Source: Methylophaga sp. (GTDB lineage: Bacteria; Pseudomonadota; Gammaproteobacteria; Nitrosococcales; Methylophagaceae). From it: DNA of 64,000 bases. The DNA lies in NCBI GenBank assembly GCA_002733715.2, contig NVWQ02000006.1, forward strand, positions 1-64,000, in the 5' to 3' direction. Below, in pieces: positions 1 to 8,418 of the stretch. The notes under the pieces are model-generated. The model was given only the letters and a program-made list of their open reading frames with translations, was not told where the DNA came from and made no database searches. The number at the start of each line of letters is the position of its first letter. The first letter of the stretch is position 1. The translations under genes and the position numbers were made by a program.

Positions 1-348
1 CATCATGCTGGTGATCTAGTATTAAAACAGGCCGCACGCATTTTCAGTGATAGTATGCGAACCAGTGATGTGCTTGCACGCTATGGTGGCGAAGAAGTTG
101 TTATCATTCTTGCTGATACTGACAGTAATGTCGCATACGATATTGCTGAGAGAATTCGTATCTCTATTGCAAACACTGATTTCGATATTGGCACCTCAGA
201 GTATCTAAAACTTACCTTATCTATAGGACTTGCAACAATGGCTGAAAGCACTCAAATAGCAACCACTTCCCAGCTCCTAGAATCTGCAGATCAGGCCGTA
301 TATGCGGCAAAGAACTCTGGTAGGAACTGCGTTCACCGCAATCATTAA
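1..348 (+). CDS. GGDEF-domain protein (probable diguanylate cyclase), 5' end outside window
   Basis: The frame is open from the first base, so only the C-terminal half of a GGDEF domain is seen. Visible landmarks are HHAGDLVLKQAA (the GDxxL helix that precedes the signature), then YGGEEVVIIL, which is the GG(D/E)EF active loop, and LTLSIGLAT plus ADQAVYAAKNSGRN near the end, the usual last helix. The fifth signature residue is Val instead of Phe; the catalytic Gly-Gly-Glu-Glu are kept, so cyclic-di-GMP synthesis is likely but not certain. No N-terminal sensor can be described because it lies outside. The gene ends 5 bases before the channel gene. Confidence 0.85.
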   Translation, partial: HHAGDLVLKQAARIFSDSMRTSDVLARYGGEEVVIILADTDSNVAYDIAERIRISIANTDFDIGTSEYLKLTLSIGLATMAESTQIATTSQLLESADQAVYAAKNSGRNCVHRNH

Positions 349-353
349 TCACT

Positions 354-779
354 ATGTTTCTGACAATCCTTATTAATTCTGTTGTTGTAGCTTGTTGTGT
401 ATTAATACATTACGAGATTCTTTACCAACTTGCTAAAAGATTACCTAATTATGCCATTCGTCCTCGATATCGTGTATTAACAGGTGTCTTTGCCATTCTT
501 ACTGCACATGTTATAGAAATTTGGCTATTTGCACTTGCTTACTTTTTAATGATTAACATCGAAGGTTTAGGTGCACTCTCTGGCAACTTTGATCAAAGCT
601 TAGTCGATTGTAGTTATTTTTCCTTTACCACCTTTACCACTGTAGGTTTTGGCGATATTGAACCCACTGGCCACATTCGATTTTTAACGGGTTTAGAATC
701 TTTGGCTGGCTTAGTGTTAATCACATGGTCAGCTTCGTTCCTATTCTTAGAAATGCAAAAAAATTGGCCAAAAAAATGA
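354..779 (+). CDS. Small two-TM potassium channel-like protein
   Basis: A 141-residue membrane protein with hydrophobic segments at about 1-23, 43-68 and 108-134, and a pore loop between the last two. The loop carries TTVGFGDIEP (residues 95-104), a canonical K+ selectivity filter (TVGFGD). It matches the ion-channel-2 fold and would need to assemble as a tetramer. No RCK or cyclic-nucleotide domain follows, so any gating domain is absent or supplied by another protein. Its stop overlaps the next gene's start as ATGA, indicating coupled translation with the amidohydrolase; it also follows the GGDEF gene closely, so all three may be one operon. Confidence 0.8.
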   Translation: MFLTILINSVVVACCVLIHYEILYQLAKRLPNYAIRPRYRVLTGVFAILTAHVIEIWLFALAYFLMINIEGLGALSGNFDQSLVDCSYFSFTTFTTVGFGDIEPTGHIRFLTGLESLAGLVLITWSASFLFLEMQKNWPKK

Positions 780-1870
780 AACTACTCCGCCGCTTAATTT
801 ATACCCTAATTATAATTTTTATAATCGCACTCACACTAAGATTTATCTTTTTTAAAGGCCCCGTATTACCACCTCAAGCACTTCCCACGTCACCCATTAT
901 CGACATGCATGTCCACATTGCAGGTTTAGGTTATGGCAGTGACAGCTTTGTTTCAGATGAAATGAAAAAAGGCTATAAATTTGATTATTACCTAAATGCC
1001 TTTGGTATTACACGTGAACAAATAGAACAACATGGCGACCAATTAGTTGTGAAAAAAGTGGCCCAACTTATCGAGCAATCACAACAAATTGGTGGTGCTG
1101 TTATTTTAGCGATGGATGGCGTGATCGATAAAAATGGTCTTTTAGATAAAACTAAAACCCAAGTTTATATCCCCAATGATTTTGTAGCACAGCAAACAGC
1201 GAAATATCCTTCTCTTTATTTTGGTGCCAGCATCAATCCCTATCGTCCTGATGCTTTAGCACTTTTAGAACAAGCAAAACAACAAGGTGCAGTACTGATT
1301 AAATGGATCCCAAATATTCAACATATTGATCCAGCCGATGAAAAGATCATCCCTTTTTACAAAAAATTAAAAGAACTCAACTTGCCGTTATTAAGTCATA
1401 CCGGCCAAGAACGTTCATTCGGCAGCGCCATTGATGAATATGGTGATCCACAGCGTTTAAGATTACCACTCTCACTGGGTGTAACCGTAATTGCAGGCCA
1501 TATCGCCACCACAGGCGAAACAGATCAGCAAAGTAATTATCAACGAATTTTAGAAATGTTTGATGAATACCCTAACTTATATGCCGATATTTCCAGCCTC
1601 ACTCAAATTAATAAATTGGGCTATTTGAATACCGCTTTAGTCGAAGATAAACTTAAAGGGCGATTAATCTATGGCAGTGATTTTCCACTCAATAATATGG
1701 TGTTAGTGTCACCCTACTACTTCCCCTTAAATCTTACCTTAAACCAAATGTGGCAAATTACAAAAATCAAAAATCCATTCGATCGCGATATTGCACTTAA
1801 GCAAGCATTGGGTATGCCGGCAAATATCTTTGATCAAAGTAGATCGTTATTAGCTATTGAATATAAATAG
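776..1870 (+). CDS. Membrane-anchored amidohydrolase (TIM-barrel metal-dependent hydrolase)
   Basis: I place the start at 776, where ATG overlaps the upstream TGA as ATGA; an earlier ATG at 725 in the same frame would lie deep in the channel gene. The 364-residue product begins with a basic stretch and one hydrophobic helix (about 7-26), a signal anchor placing the domain in the periplasm. The catalytic domain shows the amidohydrolase-2 metal motif DMHVH (residues 43-47), LLSHTGQE, AGHIATTGE and YGSDFPLNN, which supply the later His and Asp ligands. The substrate is unknown; the family includes decarboxylases and lactonases as well as amidases. Its position after a K+ channel gives no clear functional hint. 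Confidence 0.75.
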   Translation: MKLLRRLIYTLIIIFIIALTLRFIFFKGPVLPPQALPTSPIIDMHVHIAGLGYGSDSFVSDEMKKGYKFDYYLNAFGITREQIEQHGDQLVVKKVAQLIEQSQQIGGAVILAMDGVIDKNGLLDKTKTQVYIPNDFVAQQTAKYPSLYFGASINPYRPDALALLEQAKQQGAVLIKWIPNIQHIDPADEKIIPFYKKLKELNLPLLSHTGQERSFGSAIDEYGDPQRLRLPLSLGVTVIAGHIATTGETDQQSNYQRILEMFDEYPNLYADISSLTQINKLGYLNTALVEDKLKGRLIYGSDFPLNNMVLVSPYYFPLNLTLNQMWQITKIKNPFDRDIALKQALGMPANIFDQSRSLLAIEYK

Positions 1871-1932
1871 AGAAAACCGCTTTCATTAGTTCAGCATGCT
1901 AAAATGACTAAAAATGGCATTTTTCACGAAAT

Positions 1933-1957
1933 TGACCCCAAGCGAATCAAGGGGTCA
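1933..1957. terminator. Inverted repeat between convergent genes, possible terminator
   Basis: TGACCCC at 1933-1939 pairs perfectly with GGGGTCA at 1951-1957 across an 11-base loop, in the gap between the rightward amidohydrolase and the leftward nuclease. Neither strand has a good T-run directly after the stem, so termination is only a guess from position. Confidence 0.3.
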
Positions 1958-1970
1958 GCCAACTTGATTT

Positions 1971-2798
1971 TCAATCCGATATTATCAAGGCACTTGGATG
2001 ACGGACTAAAATAGAAAAAGGGGATTTTTTCCCCGACAACCAGCCTCTTACTTCGACTTTTTGACCAATATACGTTTCAAGATCTGGAAATAAATAGAGA
2101 TTTTGTTTTGCTATTCGAATATTTAATTTCTTGTTTATGAATAATCGTACGTATTTACGATTATTTTTAATGGATTGCACGGTGCCTTGATAGCGTTTCC
2201 AGCCCGATACCTTTCTTACTTTATCTGCCGATGTAAGTTGATAACGCTTCATTGCCCACATGCCTAGATGCTGTTGTTGGGCAGTTTTTTGGGCGGCTAA
2301 CAATTCATTTTTATAACGTAAGTTTGGTGGGAACAAGTTAACAATCGCTAAGCCTTCTTTAACTAATGTGACATTAATGTGTTCGCCATTTTTTAAAAAA
2401 ACATGGGCTAATACTCGTTTATATTTATCACGTTTTTCTTGATCATATTCCAAATAAACATCTGCACCTTCTAATCGTTTTGTTAGCCATTTTTTTGCGA
2501 CATTGCCACCCGGAGTCGCTTTTCGGTAATGACTGGCTACTTCTGGTGTATCTATCCCTAGCAAGCGTATTTTTTCACCATTTTCTAGTTTGATGGTGTC
2601 GCCATCATAAACATACGCTACTTTATTTTTGTATCGTTGAGAATGTGTGTCGGACTTTTGCAGTGTTGCATTGGATGAGGGTTTGTCGGAAAAACTAATA
2701 TTGCCATTGGTATCTTGACTTCGATATACCTCTGCACACAAAAAATTAGCCTGCACAAGCAGGCTAATTATGATCATTCCATTGATTAATTTATTCAT
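1971..2798 (-). CDS. Secreted thermonuclease-family (SNase) protein with N-terminal DUF4124
   Basis: A 275-residue protein with a signal peptide (about 1-22, ending at a CAE site). Residues 24-45 (VYRSQDTNGNISFSDKPSS) match DUF4124, a small periplasmic domain often placed before enzymes. Next comes a staphylococcal-nuclease fold: VYDGDTIKLENG, then IRLLGIDTPEVA and KYKRVLAHVFLKNG, which contain the Asp, Arg, Glu and Arg positions expected at the SNase active site. After residue 195 a further beta-rich region (RYQGTVQSIKNNRKYVRLFI) resembles an OB-type extension found in related proteins. It probably degrades nucleic acid outside the cytoplasm. It is transcribed alone, converging on the amidohydrolase. 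Confidence 0.8.
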   Translation of the reverse strand: MNKLINGMIIISLLVQANFLCAEVYRSQDTNGNISFSDKPSSNATLQKSDTHSQRYKNKVAYVYDGDTIKLENGEKIRLLGIDTPEVASHYRKATPGGNVAKKWLTKRLEGADVYLEYDQEKRDKYKRVLAHVFLKNGEHINVTLVKEGLAIVNLFPPNLRYKNELLAAQKTAQQQHLGMWAMKRYQLTSADKVRKVSGWKRYQGTVQSIKNNRKYVRLFINKKLNIRIAKQNLYLFPDLETYIGQKVEVRGWLSGKKSPFSILVRHPSALIISD

Positions 2799-2860
2799 GG
2801 ATTCATTTTACCCATAAATCAAATTTTTAGTCTATACCAGTGACCATTCAATTCACTCCT

Positions 2861-2891
2861 CCGTCACTCCCACACGTGGTTAGTGGGAGTC
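2861..2891 (-). repeat. REP-like palindrome, inverted copy
   Basis: Read on the minus strand this is GACTCCCACTAACCACGTGT followed by GGGAGTGACGG, matching the copy at 12715-12750 closely. It lies back to back with the direct copy at 2903-2934. Confidence 0.7.
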
Positions 2892-2902
2892 TTGTTTATA
2901 CT

Positions 2903-2934
2903 CAGATCCCGGCTACAAGCCTACCGGGATGACG
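2903..2934 (+). repeat. REP-like palindrome, direct copy
   Basis: CAGATCCCGGCTACAAGCCT then ACCGGGATGACG. The stem ATCCCGG/CCGGGAT and the tail GATGACG fit the dispersed family. It sits in the 177-base spacer upstream of the nuclease and downstream of the di-iron protein gene. Confidence 0.7.
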
Positions 2935-2975
2935 CGGCAGTAAAAGCTACAATTTGGTTTCACTTGGGTATATAT

Positions 2976-3722
2976 TTATCGAACACTGCTCCAGCCTGAG
3001 CCTACGTCTAAATTCTCAAACCATGTTAAAAATTTGGCGACATCATCACCTTTAAAGATTGAACCATGCTGCGGACAGATCATTTCAACATCCCGTTTTC
3101 GTATCTCAGCAATCCAGCGTAATTTTGCTGAATTAGAAGGCATCCAACGACGGTGGAAATATTCCATATGTTTCGTGTGTTCATCAAAATCCGTTACAAA
3201 CATCTCAGTATCATCATCTGGTAATAAAGCAGCACCAATATCGCCCGAAAATAAGATTTTTGCATCCGGATCATAAAGCGATAAACACCCTGATGAATGC
3301 AAATAATGCTGTGGAATAACTTCTAAGTCATGTCCACCTAAAGTGATCACTCCACCTTCATCAGGAATAGCTCGCATATTTTCTTCTTTCACTCCGAAAT
3401 GTGAAATAAAGCTGACCCAAATTTGAGGCACGTATACGATTAATTTTGGATTAGTTTGGATCCATAAAGCCAAAGAAGAGATTACGTCAGGATCTTGATG
3501 CGATGCAAAAATAGCCTCAACATTAGCTAATTCAAAATGCTTCGAAAACTCTGCTGCTACCACTGCAAAATTCTCAATACCACCGGGATCAAGTAATAAA
3601 CCTCGTCCATTATTTTGTATTAAATATTGATTGGTATCAATTACCTCTTGGCGCTTATCAGGGTCTCGCCCCATTACCATCCAGCTATGGGTATTTTTCT
3701 TATAGAGATTTTCAACGAGCAT
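2976..3722 (-). CDS. Metallo-beta-lactamase-fold di-iron protein (ODP / flavodiiron-like, no flavodoxin domain)
   Basis: A 248-residue soluble MBL-fold protein like the catalytic half of flavodiiron proteins but without the FMN domain. The metal motif is H75-Q-D77-P-D79, followed by H142 (in YLHSSGCLSL), D161 (in LFSGDIGAA) and H219 (in CPQHGSIF). In flavodiiron enzymes the first motif is HxExDH; here the last His position is Val80, as expected for oxygen-binding di-iron proteins (ODP) that sense rather than reduce oxygen. This assignment is inferred from motifs. The start codon lies inside the end of the chemoreceptor-like gene (11-base overlap), so the two are co-translated and likely work together. 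Confidence 0.75.
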   Translation of the reverse strand: MLVENLYKKNTHSWMVMGRDPDKRQEVIDTNQYLIQNNGRGLLLDPGGIENFAVVAAEFSKHFELANVEAIFASHQDPDVISSLALWIQTNPKLIVYVPQIWVSFISHFGVKEENMRAIPDEGGVITLGGHDLEVIPQHYLHSSGCLSLYDPDAKILFSGDIGAALLPDDDTEMFVTDFDEHTKHMEYFHRRWMPSNSAKLRWIAEIRKRDVEMICPQHGSIFKGDDVAKFLTWFENLDVGSGWSSVR

Positions 3723-4401
3723 AAAGCAAATTCCTCTGATTTGTTTGTTGGTTTTCCATTGAGTCAGTTAAGTCACGTAATAAAATGCGTTGACGAACGG
3801 ATTGTTCACCTAGTTGACCCACTAATTCACGTAACATTGATGATACCGCTTCAAAGCTAACGCCATGTTCACCTGCGCTAGCGGCTTCAACTGATGAACA
3901 AACGGCAAGATATTCACCTTTTTTAACCAGTGTTGCCACAGGAGATAATAAGTTTTTCAACTCTCCCAAGCAGCGGCTTAACTTATGATTATATTCTCTA
4001 ATAGACTCTACAACTTGTTTTCTACCTCGATCAAAATAGGTGACTTTGGTGACTGTATCAACATTTTCAAGGCGACTTTGTAGGTCTAGATAGATTAGAT
4101 AGTTAGCAAAATAACGTGACAAAGTTGATGCTAAGTTAACAATGTCGGTGGTGACCTTTTGAGTATCATCGATACAATCTGAAACTTCATCACCTAGCAA
4201 CTGAATATCTTGTGTCAGCACTCGAAAGGCATCACCTTCACTGCCTGCTCTAGCAGCACTGCTCACTGCATTGGATGATAATAAATGCATCTGTTTAGCT
4301 AAAGGCACGAGTTTATGTAGCTCTGTATTTAGACTGACACATTGTCGAAAGATGGTGTCATACTCTTCACCCATCCTACGTGTATATAAATTTCCGCTCA
4401 T
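3712..4401 (-). CDS. Soluble chemoreceptor-hairpin-like protein, partner of the di-iron protein
   Basis: A 229-residue helical protein without membrane segments or signal peptide. Residues 38-75 (MHLLSSNAVSSAARAGSEGD and on to VLTQDIQLLGDEVSD) resemble the methyl-accepting chemotaxis protein signature LLALNAAIEAARAGE...FAVVADEVR, with the usual spacing but several changed positions. The rest (80-225) reads as long helices and likely forms a coiled coil. It could be a cytoplasmic receptor-like adaptor that takes input from the overlapping ODP-like protein. No cheA, cheW or cheY gene is near. I did not recognise a named family, so function is inferred from the motif and the gene overlap. Confidence 0.6.
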   Translation of the reverse strand: MSGNLYTRRMGEEYDTIFRQCVSLNTELHKLVPLAKQMHLLSSNAVSSAARAGSEGDAFRVLTQDIQLLGDEVSDCIDDTQKVTTDIVNLASTLSRYFANYLIYLDLQSRLENVDTVTKVTYFDRGRKQVVESIREYNHKLSRCLGELKNLLSPVATLVKKGEYLAVCSSVEAASAGEHGVSFEAVSSMLRELVGQLGEQSVRQRILLRDLTDSMENQQTNQRNLLYAR

Positions 4402-4448
4402 TCCAACCCCATTATTGTTTAATGGGCGCTGGAACTAATTCTGCCGCA

Positions 4449-5318
4449 TTAAACTGATAAATTTAATGAATAATGGGCAACCACTCCGAGAAACAATGCG
4501 GCACCAACCCAATTATTGTTCAAGAATGCTTGCAAACAGCGTGCCGGTTCTCTATTTTCTACTAATTTCAACTGATATATTGATAGTAATGCAGCGATTA
4601 GAATTCCGACGTAGTATATATAGCTCATTTCTAGCTTACTACCCACTAGCGCCATTACCAGTAAAAAACTAAACTGAATAATGCCCACAATCACTTTGTC
4701 ATCATCACCAAACAAAATAGCTGTAGACTTAATATCAGCTAACATATCCTCTTCTCGATCAGCCATGGCATAGAGGGTGTCATAAGCCGTTGTCCACAAT
4801 ACATTAGCTAAAAACAATAACCAGGCAACAGTAGGAACAGCATTGGTCTGAGCAGCAAAAGCCATAGGAATAGCCCACGCAAAGGCAGCGCCCAAAAAGA
4901 CTTGAGGTAGATACGTATAACGCTTCATAAATGGATAAATAGCTGCTAATAATACCGCGACTACTGACATATAAATCGTTAATTTATTAAGGTTCAATGC
5001 TGCCAGTGAAAATGCAATTAAGCTTAACGTTCCAGCCGCTATTAATGCATTTTTAGGAGTCAACTCACCTGTTGCCAACGGCCTATTCATTGTTCGCACA
5101 ACTAGGGCGTCAACCTCTCTGTCTGCATAATCATTTATGGCACAGCCTGCACTACGCATAAGAATAACACCAAGCACAAACACGGTTAATACAGTGTAAT
5201 CTGGCATGCCCTCAGCAGCGATCCACAGTGCTGTTAATGTTGGCCATAGCAATAATAAAATGCCTATCGGTTTATCTAAGCGTATTAATCTTATATACAG
5301 TTTTAACTTTTCCATCAT
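4449..5318 (-). CDS. ubiA: 4-hydroxybenzoate octaprenyltransferase UbiA
   Basis: Integral membrane prenyltransferase of ubiquinone synthesis: it attaches the polyprenyl chain to 4-hydroxybenzoate. The 289-residue length is normal. The first Asp-rich motif is NDYADREVD (residues 62-70) followed by RTMNRPLATGEL; the second is YDTLYAMADREED (179-191). About eight or nine hydrophobic helices fill the rest. Two adjacent ATG codons (5318 and 5315) lie at the start; the upstream ubiC stop overlaps them, so both genes are translated as a unit and the substrate made by UbiC is passed to UbiA. Confidence 0.95.
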   Translation of the reverse strand: MMEKLKLYIRLIRLDKPIGILLLLWPTLTALWIAAEGMPDYTVLTVFVLGVILMRSAGCAINDYADREVDALVVRTMNRPLATGELTPKNALIAAGTLSLIAFSLAALNLNKLTIYMSVVAVLLAAIYPFMKRYTYLPQVFLGAAFAWAIPMAFAAQTNAVPTVAWLLFLANVLWTTAYDTLYAMADREEDMLADIKSTAILFGDDDKVIVGIIQFSFLLVMALVGSKLEMSYIYYVGILIAALLSIYQLKLVENREPARCLQAFLNNNWVGAALFLGVVAHYSLNLSV

Positions 5319-5851
5319 TCATTCCATAAAGTCGGCAAAAATATCTCATTAACAAGCAAGCTTTTGCCGCTTAGATAAAAAGCTGAGCGTCTTCCCCATA
5401 ACATTTCAGGTCGATAGTTTTCATCCAACACTGCCATTTCATATAACCATTGCCCTGGCTTCAAACAGGCGATTTCAATCGGGCCTCGTTTAACCAAAGG
5501 ATCGGTAAATAATAATTCACCCAACGGTTTATTACCCAAACTATTAAATCGGTGTTGCATCGCCATATAAGTAGTGCGAGGTATAACAGTGCGAGCATAG
5601 ACATTTGCAGTGTCTCCATCCATCAAACGAACTTCACGCTGATATACGTGTTCTGCCACTGGCAACCCTAATGATATAGCTTCATCTGTTAGGGGTTTTA
5701 TCCAACAGCTCCCTAATAACTCTACCGAAAAACCATGATGATTCTGCGCCTGCAAACGTCTCGTCAACGAATCGGTGCTGGTTAACCATGATGCCAGTTT
5801 AGCAGGCATTAATCGTCGTTGTGGCTGATGCCAACGCGTCCGGTTATGCAT
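5315..5851 (-). CDS. ubiC: Chorismate pyruvate-lyase UbiC
   Basis: Converts chorismate to 4-hydroxybenzoate and pyruvate, the first committed step of ubiquinone synthesis. The 178-residue product carries TRRLQAQNHHGFSVELLG, the REVRLMDGD strand, YARTVIPRTT and the C-terminal MLWGRRSAFYLSGKSLLVNE, typical of UbiC; the two Arg (REVRL and WGRRS) and the Glu of LLVNEIFLP fit the product-binding pocket known for the family. A GAGGT ribosome site lies just before ATG 5851. It overlaps ubiA by 4 bases. Confidence 0.93.
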   Translation of the reverse strand: MHNRTRWHQPQRRLMPAKLASWLTSTDSLTRRLQAQNHHGFSVELLGSCWIKPLTDEAISLGLPVAEHVYQREVRLMDGDTANVYARTVIPRTTYMAMQHRFNSLGNKPLGELLFTDPLVKRGPIEIACLKPGQWLYEMAVLDENYRPEMLWGRRSAFYLSGKSLLVNEIFLPTLWNE

Positions 5852-5877
5852 TTAGGGTACCTCTATTATGTCTCACT

Positions 5878-7965
5878 TTATACTTGTCCAAAATCAATCT
5901 TATGCCCAAACCAGCGAGCGATTAATTTATCACTCAATTCTGGAGAACTTGCTAATAATTGGTCTGCTGCTTGTGCCATAACATTAATTAAATCTTGATC
6001 TTGCATCACATCTGCCACCCGAAATTGTGGCAAGCCTGTTTGTCTCGTCCCTAATACCTCACCCGGGCCGCGCAATTCTAAATCACGTTGTGCGATAGCA
6101 AAACCATCATTAGTATCTCGCAAACAACTTAAACGTGCCTGACCATTTTCAGACAGGGGTGATTTATACATCAATACACAATGACTTTGTACACTGCCGC
6201 GACCCACTCTTCCACGTAATTGATGAAGCTGAGCCAAGCCCAAACGCTCTGCATTTTCAACCACCATTAAACTCGCATTAGGTACATCAACACCCACCTC
6301 AATTACCGTCGTCGCCACTAATAAATCAATATTTCCGGCTTTGAACTGCTGCATTACTTGCTCTTTTTCTATCGATTTCATTCGACCATGCACTAATGCA
6401 ATGCGTAAATCAGGTAAGGCATCTTGCAATTCTGTAGCCGCATCTTCTGCTGCCTGACACTGTAAATGTTCTGATTCTTCTATCAATGTACAGACCCAAT
6501 ATACTTGACGGTTTTGCTGACAAGCGATATGAACACGCTGAACAATTTCTCCACGCCGTGTATCAGGTAAAACAACTGTTGTTACAGGACTACGCCCCGG
6601 TGGCAACTCATCAATAACTGACACATTAAGATCAGCATAAGCCGTCATTGCCAATGTTCGGGGAATAGGCGTGGCTGTCATGACTAATTGATGAGGGAAA
6701 CTATCCGCTGCTCGACCTTTATCTCGTAGTGCCAGCCGTTGATGCACACCAAAACGATGCTGCTCATCTATGACCACTAAACCAAGATTATTAAATGTTA
6801 CTTCATCTTGAAATAATGCATGTGTGCCTACAGCCACCTGTATTTTTCCATGGATTAAATCTGCAAGCACTTGTTTGCGCTCAGCGGCTGTTTGTTTGCC
6901 GATACACCAGCCCACTTGAATACCTAGTGGCTCCAGCCATGTTTTAAATGTCTGTAAATGTTGCTCAGCCAATAATTCCGTGGGAGCCATCATTACCGCT
7001 TGATAGCCCGTAGAAATAGCTTCTAACACTGCCATTGCAGCCACCACTGTTTTCCCTGATCCTACATCGCCCTGCACTAATCTCTGCATCGGAATTGGCT
7101 GTGCAATATCGGCTAGAATTTCTGTTACTACACGTTGTTGAGCATTTGTTAATGGAAAAGGCAATTGTTCTAACAACTGTTGTCGATAATCGCCATTGCC
7201 TTTTAAAATGGGTGCGGCATGCTGTTGCGCTTGTGCTTTTACTTTTCTCATACTCAAATGATGAGCGAGTAATTCTTCATACGCTAAACGTCGCTGAGTT
7301 GGATGGCGTTTATCTAATAATAATTGTACATCAACGTCAGGCGGTGGCTGATGAACAAAATGTAGTGCATCAACTAAAGAATAATCTGCAACAGAATTAA
7401 GCTTTGCTTGTTCCGTTAATAATTCTGGCAGCGACTCATCGTTCAGCAATGCAATCGCTTGCTTTATTAATTTACGAAAACTAAGCTGGTGCAAGCCTTC
7501 TGTTGTTGGGTAGATTGGCGTTAACTCTGCATCAACAGGCACTATTTTATCATCGGCAATCACTTGATATTCAGGGTGCACCATTTCTAATGAAGATGGC
7601 CCATTACGTAGCTCACCAAAACAACGTATTTTCACTCCTTGAGCTAATTGTTGTAATTGCGTATTTGAGAAATGAAAAAACCGTAATACTAATGACCCCG
7701 TGCCATCTTCAATATGGCATAGCAATGAACGGCGGCGTCCAAATTTAATCTGAGATAAACGAATCGTGCCTTCAACTAAAACTTCTTGATGCAATTTCAG
7801 TGAGCCCATTGGCTGCAAACGTGTTCGATCTTGATATCTTAAAGGCAGGTGGAATAATAGGTCTTGGATCTGATTGATGCCTAATTTTTCTAAGCGCTCG
7901 GCAACTTTGCTGCCAACCCCTTTTAAAGCGGTGACTGACTGAGTTAGTGTGATTTTATCTGCCAC
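5878..7965 (-). CDS. recG: ATP-dependent DNA helicase RecG
   Basis: Replication-fork reversal and recombination helicase. The 695-residue protein begins with the wedge OB-fold (GVGSKVAERLEKLGINQIQD), then superfamily 2 motifs: GDVGSGKTVVA (Walker A), VVIDEQHRFGVHQR (DEQH box), VMTATPIPRTLAMT (motif III), ATTVIEVGVDVPNASL and QLRGRVGRG (motifs V and VI), and the C-terminal GEVLGTRQTGLPQFRVAD. Length and motif order are standard. The start is GTG at 7965. It follows ridA by 20 bases and may share its transcript. Confidence 0.96.
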   Translation of the reverse strand: MADKITLTQSVTALKGVGSKVAERLEKLGINQIQDLLFHLPLRYQDRTRLQPMGSLKLHQEVLVEGTIRLSQIKFGRRRSLLCHIEDGTGSLVLRFFHFSNTQLQQLAQGVKIRCFGELRNGPSSLEMVHPEYQVIADDKIVPVDAELTPIYPTTEGLHQLSFRKLIKQAIALLNDESLPELLTEQAKLNSVADYSLVDALHFVHQPPPDVDVQLLLDKRHPTQRRLAYEELLAHHLSMRKVKAQAQQHAAPILKGNGDYRQQLLEQLPFPLTNAQQRVVTEILADIAQPIPMQRLVQGDVGSGKTVVAAMAVLEAISTGYQAVMMAPTELLAEQHLQTFKTWLEPLGIQVGWCIGKQTAAERKQVLADLIHGKIQVAVGTHALFQDEVTFNNLGLVVIDEQHRFGVHQRLALRDKGRAADSFPHQLVMTATPIPRTLAMTAYADLNVSVIDELPPGRSPVTTVVLPDTRRGEIVQRVHIACQQNRQVYWVCTLIEESEHLQCQAAEDAATELQDALPDLRIALVHGRMKSIEKEQVMQQFKAGNIDLLVATTVIEVGVDVPNASLMVVENAERLGLAQLHQLRGRVGRGSVQSHCVLMYKSPLSENGQARLSCLRDTNDGFAIAQRDLELRGPGEVLGTRQTGLPQFRVADVMQDQDLINVMAQAADQLLASSPELSDKLIARWFGHKIDFGQV

Positions 7966-7985
7966 AGTATCTAAACTATTTTTCT

Positions 7986-8372
7986 TTATGCACCTAAATG
8001 CATAACCGCATCCATCTCAACAGGAACCTCTTTAGGTAATGATGCCACACCAATGGCTGCACGAGCAGGATAAGGTTGTTGGAAATATTCAGCCATAATT
8101 TCATTCACTGTACCGAAATGACTCAAATCTGTTAAGAAAATATTTAATTTAACAATATCTTGTAAATTGCCACCAGCCGCTTCAGCAACAGCAGTTAAAT
8201 TGTCAAATACTTGGCGAACTTGTGCTGAGAAATCGCCCTCAAGCACCGTCATCGTTTCTGGAACTAACGGAATTTGGCCTGACATATACACTATATCGCC
8301 TATTTTCACTGCTTGTGAATAAGTACCTATTGCTTCCGGTGCATTTGATGTATGAATAATTTCACGAGCCAT
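7986..8372 (-). CDS. ridA: RidA family 2-iminobutanoate/2-iminopropanoate deaminase
   Basis: Hydrolyses reactive enamine/imine intermediates released by PLP enzymes. I choose ATG 8372 (128 residues, [12 protein letters not shown]...): AAGGAA lies 6 bases upstream, whereas the longer frame would start with GTG at 8390, in a region that itself forms the ribosome site. Family marks are [20 protein letters not shown] and [20 protein letters not shown]; the Arg of ARAAIGV is the substrate-carboxylate binder needed for deaminase activity, so this is an active RidA-type member. It sits between spoT and recG, an order common in gammaproteobacteria. Confidence 0.93.
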   Translation of the reverse strand: MAREIIHTSNAPEAIGTYSQAVKIGDIVYMSGQIPLVPETMTVLEGDFSAQVRQVFDNLTAVAEAAGGNLQDIVKLNIFLTDLSHFGTVNEIMAEYFQQPYPARAAIGVASLPKEVPVEMDAVMHLGA

Positions 8373-8418
8373 TGCCATTTCCTTTGCCACCTTAAGTGGT
8401 GGATTAAATTATATTAAG

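Noticed and set aside
7035-7400. 121-codon plus-strand frame inside recG
   Set aside because: Antisense to conserved RecG motifs; composition is only the complement of the helicase code.
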